NCBI RefSeq assembly: GCF_932526225.1
Contig: NC_064048.1
Span: forward strand, 3,613,597 to 3,673,596
Length of the DNA: 60,000 nt
Source of the DNA: Nematostella vectensis
Taxonomy: Eukaryota > Cnidaria > Anthozoa > Actiniaria > Edwardsiidae
Reading direction: 5' to 3'
Below, piece by piece: positions 59,683 to 60,000 of this stretch. Numbering within the stretch: position 1 is the first letter of the stretch; every line of letters begins with the position of its first letter. The notes beneath the pieces were generated by a model. That model ran no database searches. It saw only the letters and a list, made by a program, of their open reading frames with translations, and was not told the origin of the DNA. A program made the position numbers and the translations under genes.

Positions 59683-59689
59683 TAACGGT

Positions 59690-60000
59690 CACTTGCTGAT
59701 TTCAAATAGATTTGGCCTGGCAAACGTCTCGTAAAGTGAACTGAATGAAGTGAGGCCCGTATTTCTCAAATGGCTTGCTATTGTGACTAGTCTGTCAACG
59801 TGATTTTTAAACTTTAAAAAATGATTCTGATTTTTTCACAAGTCAAAAACAACACGCGAAATCTTTTTGAAGTTCCAACATGGCCACTTGCCCAAACTAG
59901 CTTCAAATGTGACGTCATCGCTCGAAGCCTATGGCTTGACAAAGCTGGTTCTGTTTGTTGGAGGTGCTGTGATGCAGGCCCGTAGCCAGGATTTTGAGCG
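59690..60000. other. No gene seen; possible MITE start at the window edge
   Basis: The upstream exon of the giant gene was not recognised here. The final bases (GCCCGTAGCCAGGATTTTG) resemble the start of the CTACGCCCCTG-type MITEs found elsewhere in the window and probably continue past the edge. Confidence 0.4.

Overview
This window is eukaryotic nuclear DNA. It has many short exons with GT..AG introns, abundant micro- and minisatellites, MITEs, and decayed LINE and DNA-transposon pieces, and no operon structure. The domain repertoire (discoidin/F5-8C, fibrinogen-like, C-type lectin, LamG-like, MAM, ILEI/PANDER, SEA) and the repeat style suggest an anthozoan cnidarian, possibly Nematostella-like. 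That taxonomic guess is inference from content, not a database match.

Left end (1-9500). A 5'-truncated LINE fragment lies inside a CCTTAT-type minisatellite. A minus-strand KLHL (BTB-BACK-Kelch) exon carries an in-frame stop. The last two exons of a plus-strand small Ras-family GTPase (RERG/RasL-like) follow; its exon/intron junction and its stop codon are both caught in tandem arrays. A ~2 kb unresolved stretch (9.5-11.6 kb) comes next.

Main feature (about 11.7-58.7 kb, minus strand). I could hand-trace 39 consecutive exons. Every exon has a plausible acceptor and donor, and every junction phase agrees with the next, giving about 2,624 codons of one open frame. Order from N to C: LamG, F5/8C, ILEI, LamG N-part, ILEI, F5/8C, short Pro-rich linker, F5/8C, F5/8C, unrecognised Cys-rich module, fibrinogen, C-type lectin, C-type lectin, fibrinogen, LamG C-part, MAM, small Cys-rich (EGF-like) piece, LamG, start of a SEA domain. 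Every boundary between domains is a phase-1 intron, the signature of exon shuffling. Neither the first (signal peptide) exon nor the 3' end was found. The product is most simply a very large extracellular or cell-surface lectin/adhesion protein. Introns hold a broken GPCR copy, LINE fragments, mariner-, Harbinger- and foldback-type elements and many arrays.

Most unusual signal. At seven exon edges the splice junction itself (exon end plus donor, or acceptor plus exon start) is part of the tandem-repeat unit, so the locus carries arrays of duplicated splice sites. Donor arrays: Ras exon (64 bp unit), Cys-rich exon (21 bp), F5/8C exon (97 bp), LamG exon (39 bp). Acceptor arrays: before the Cys-rich module exons (44 bp, twice) and before the ILEI exon (about 53 bp, later split by a mariner-like insertion).
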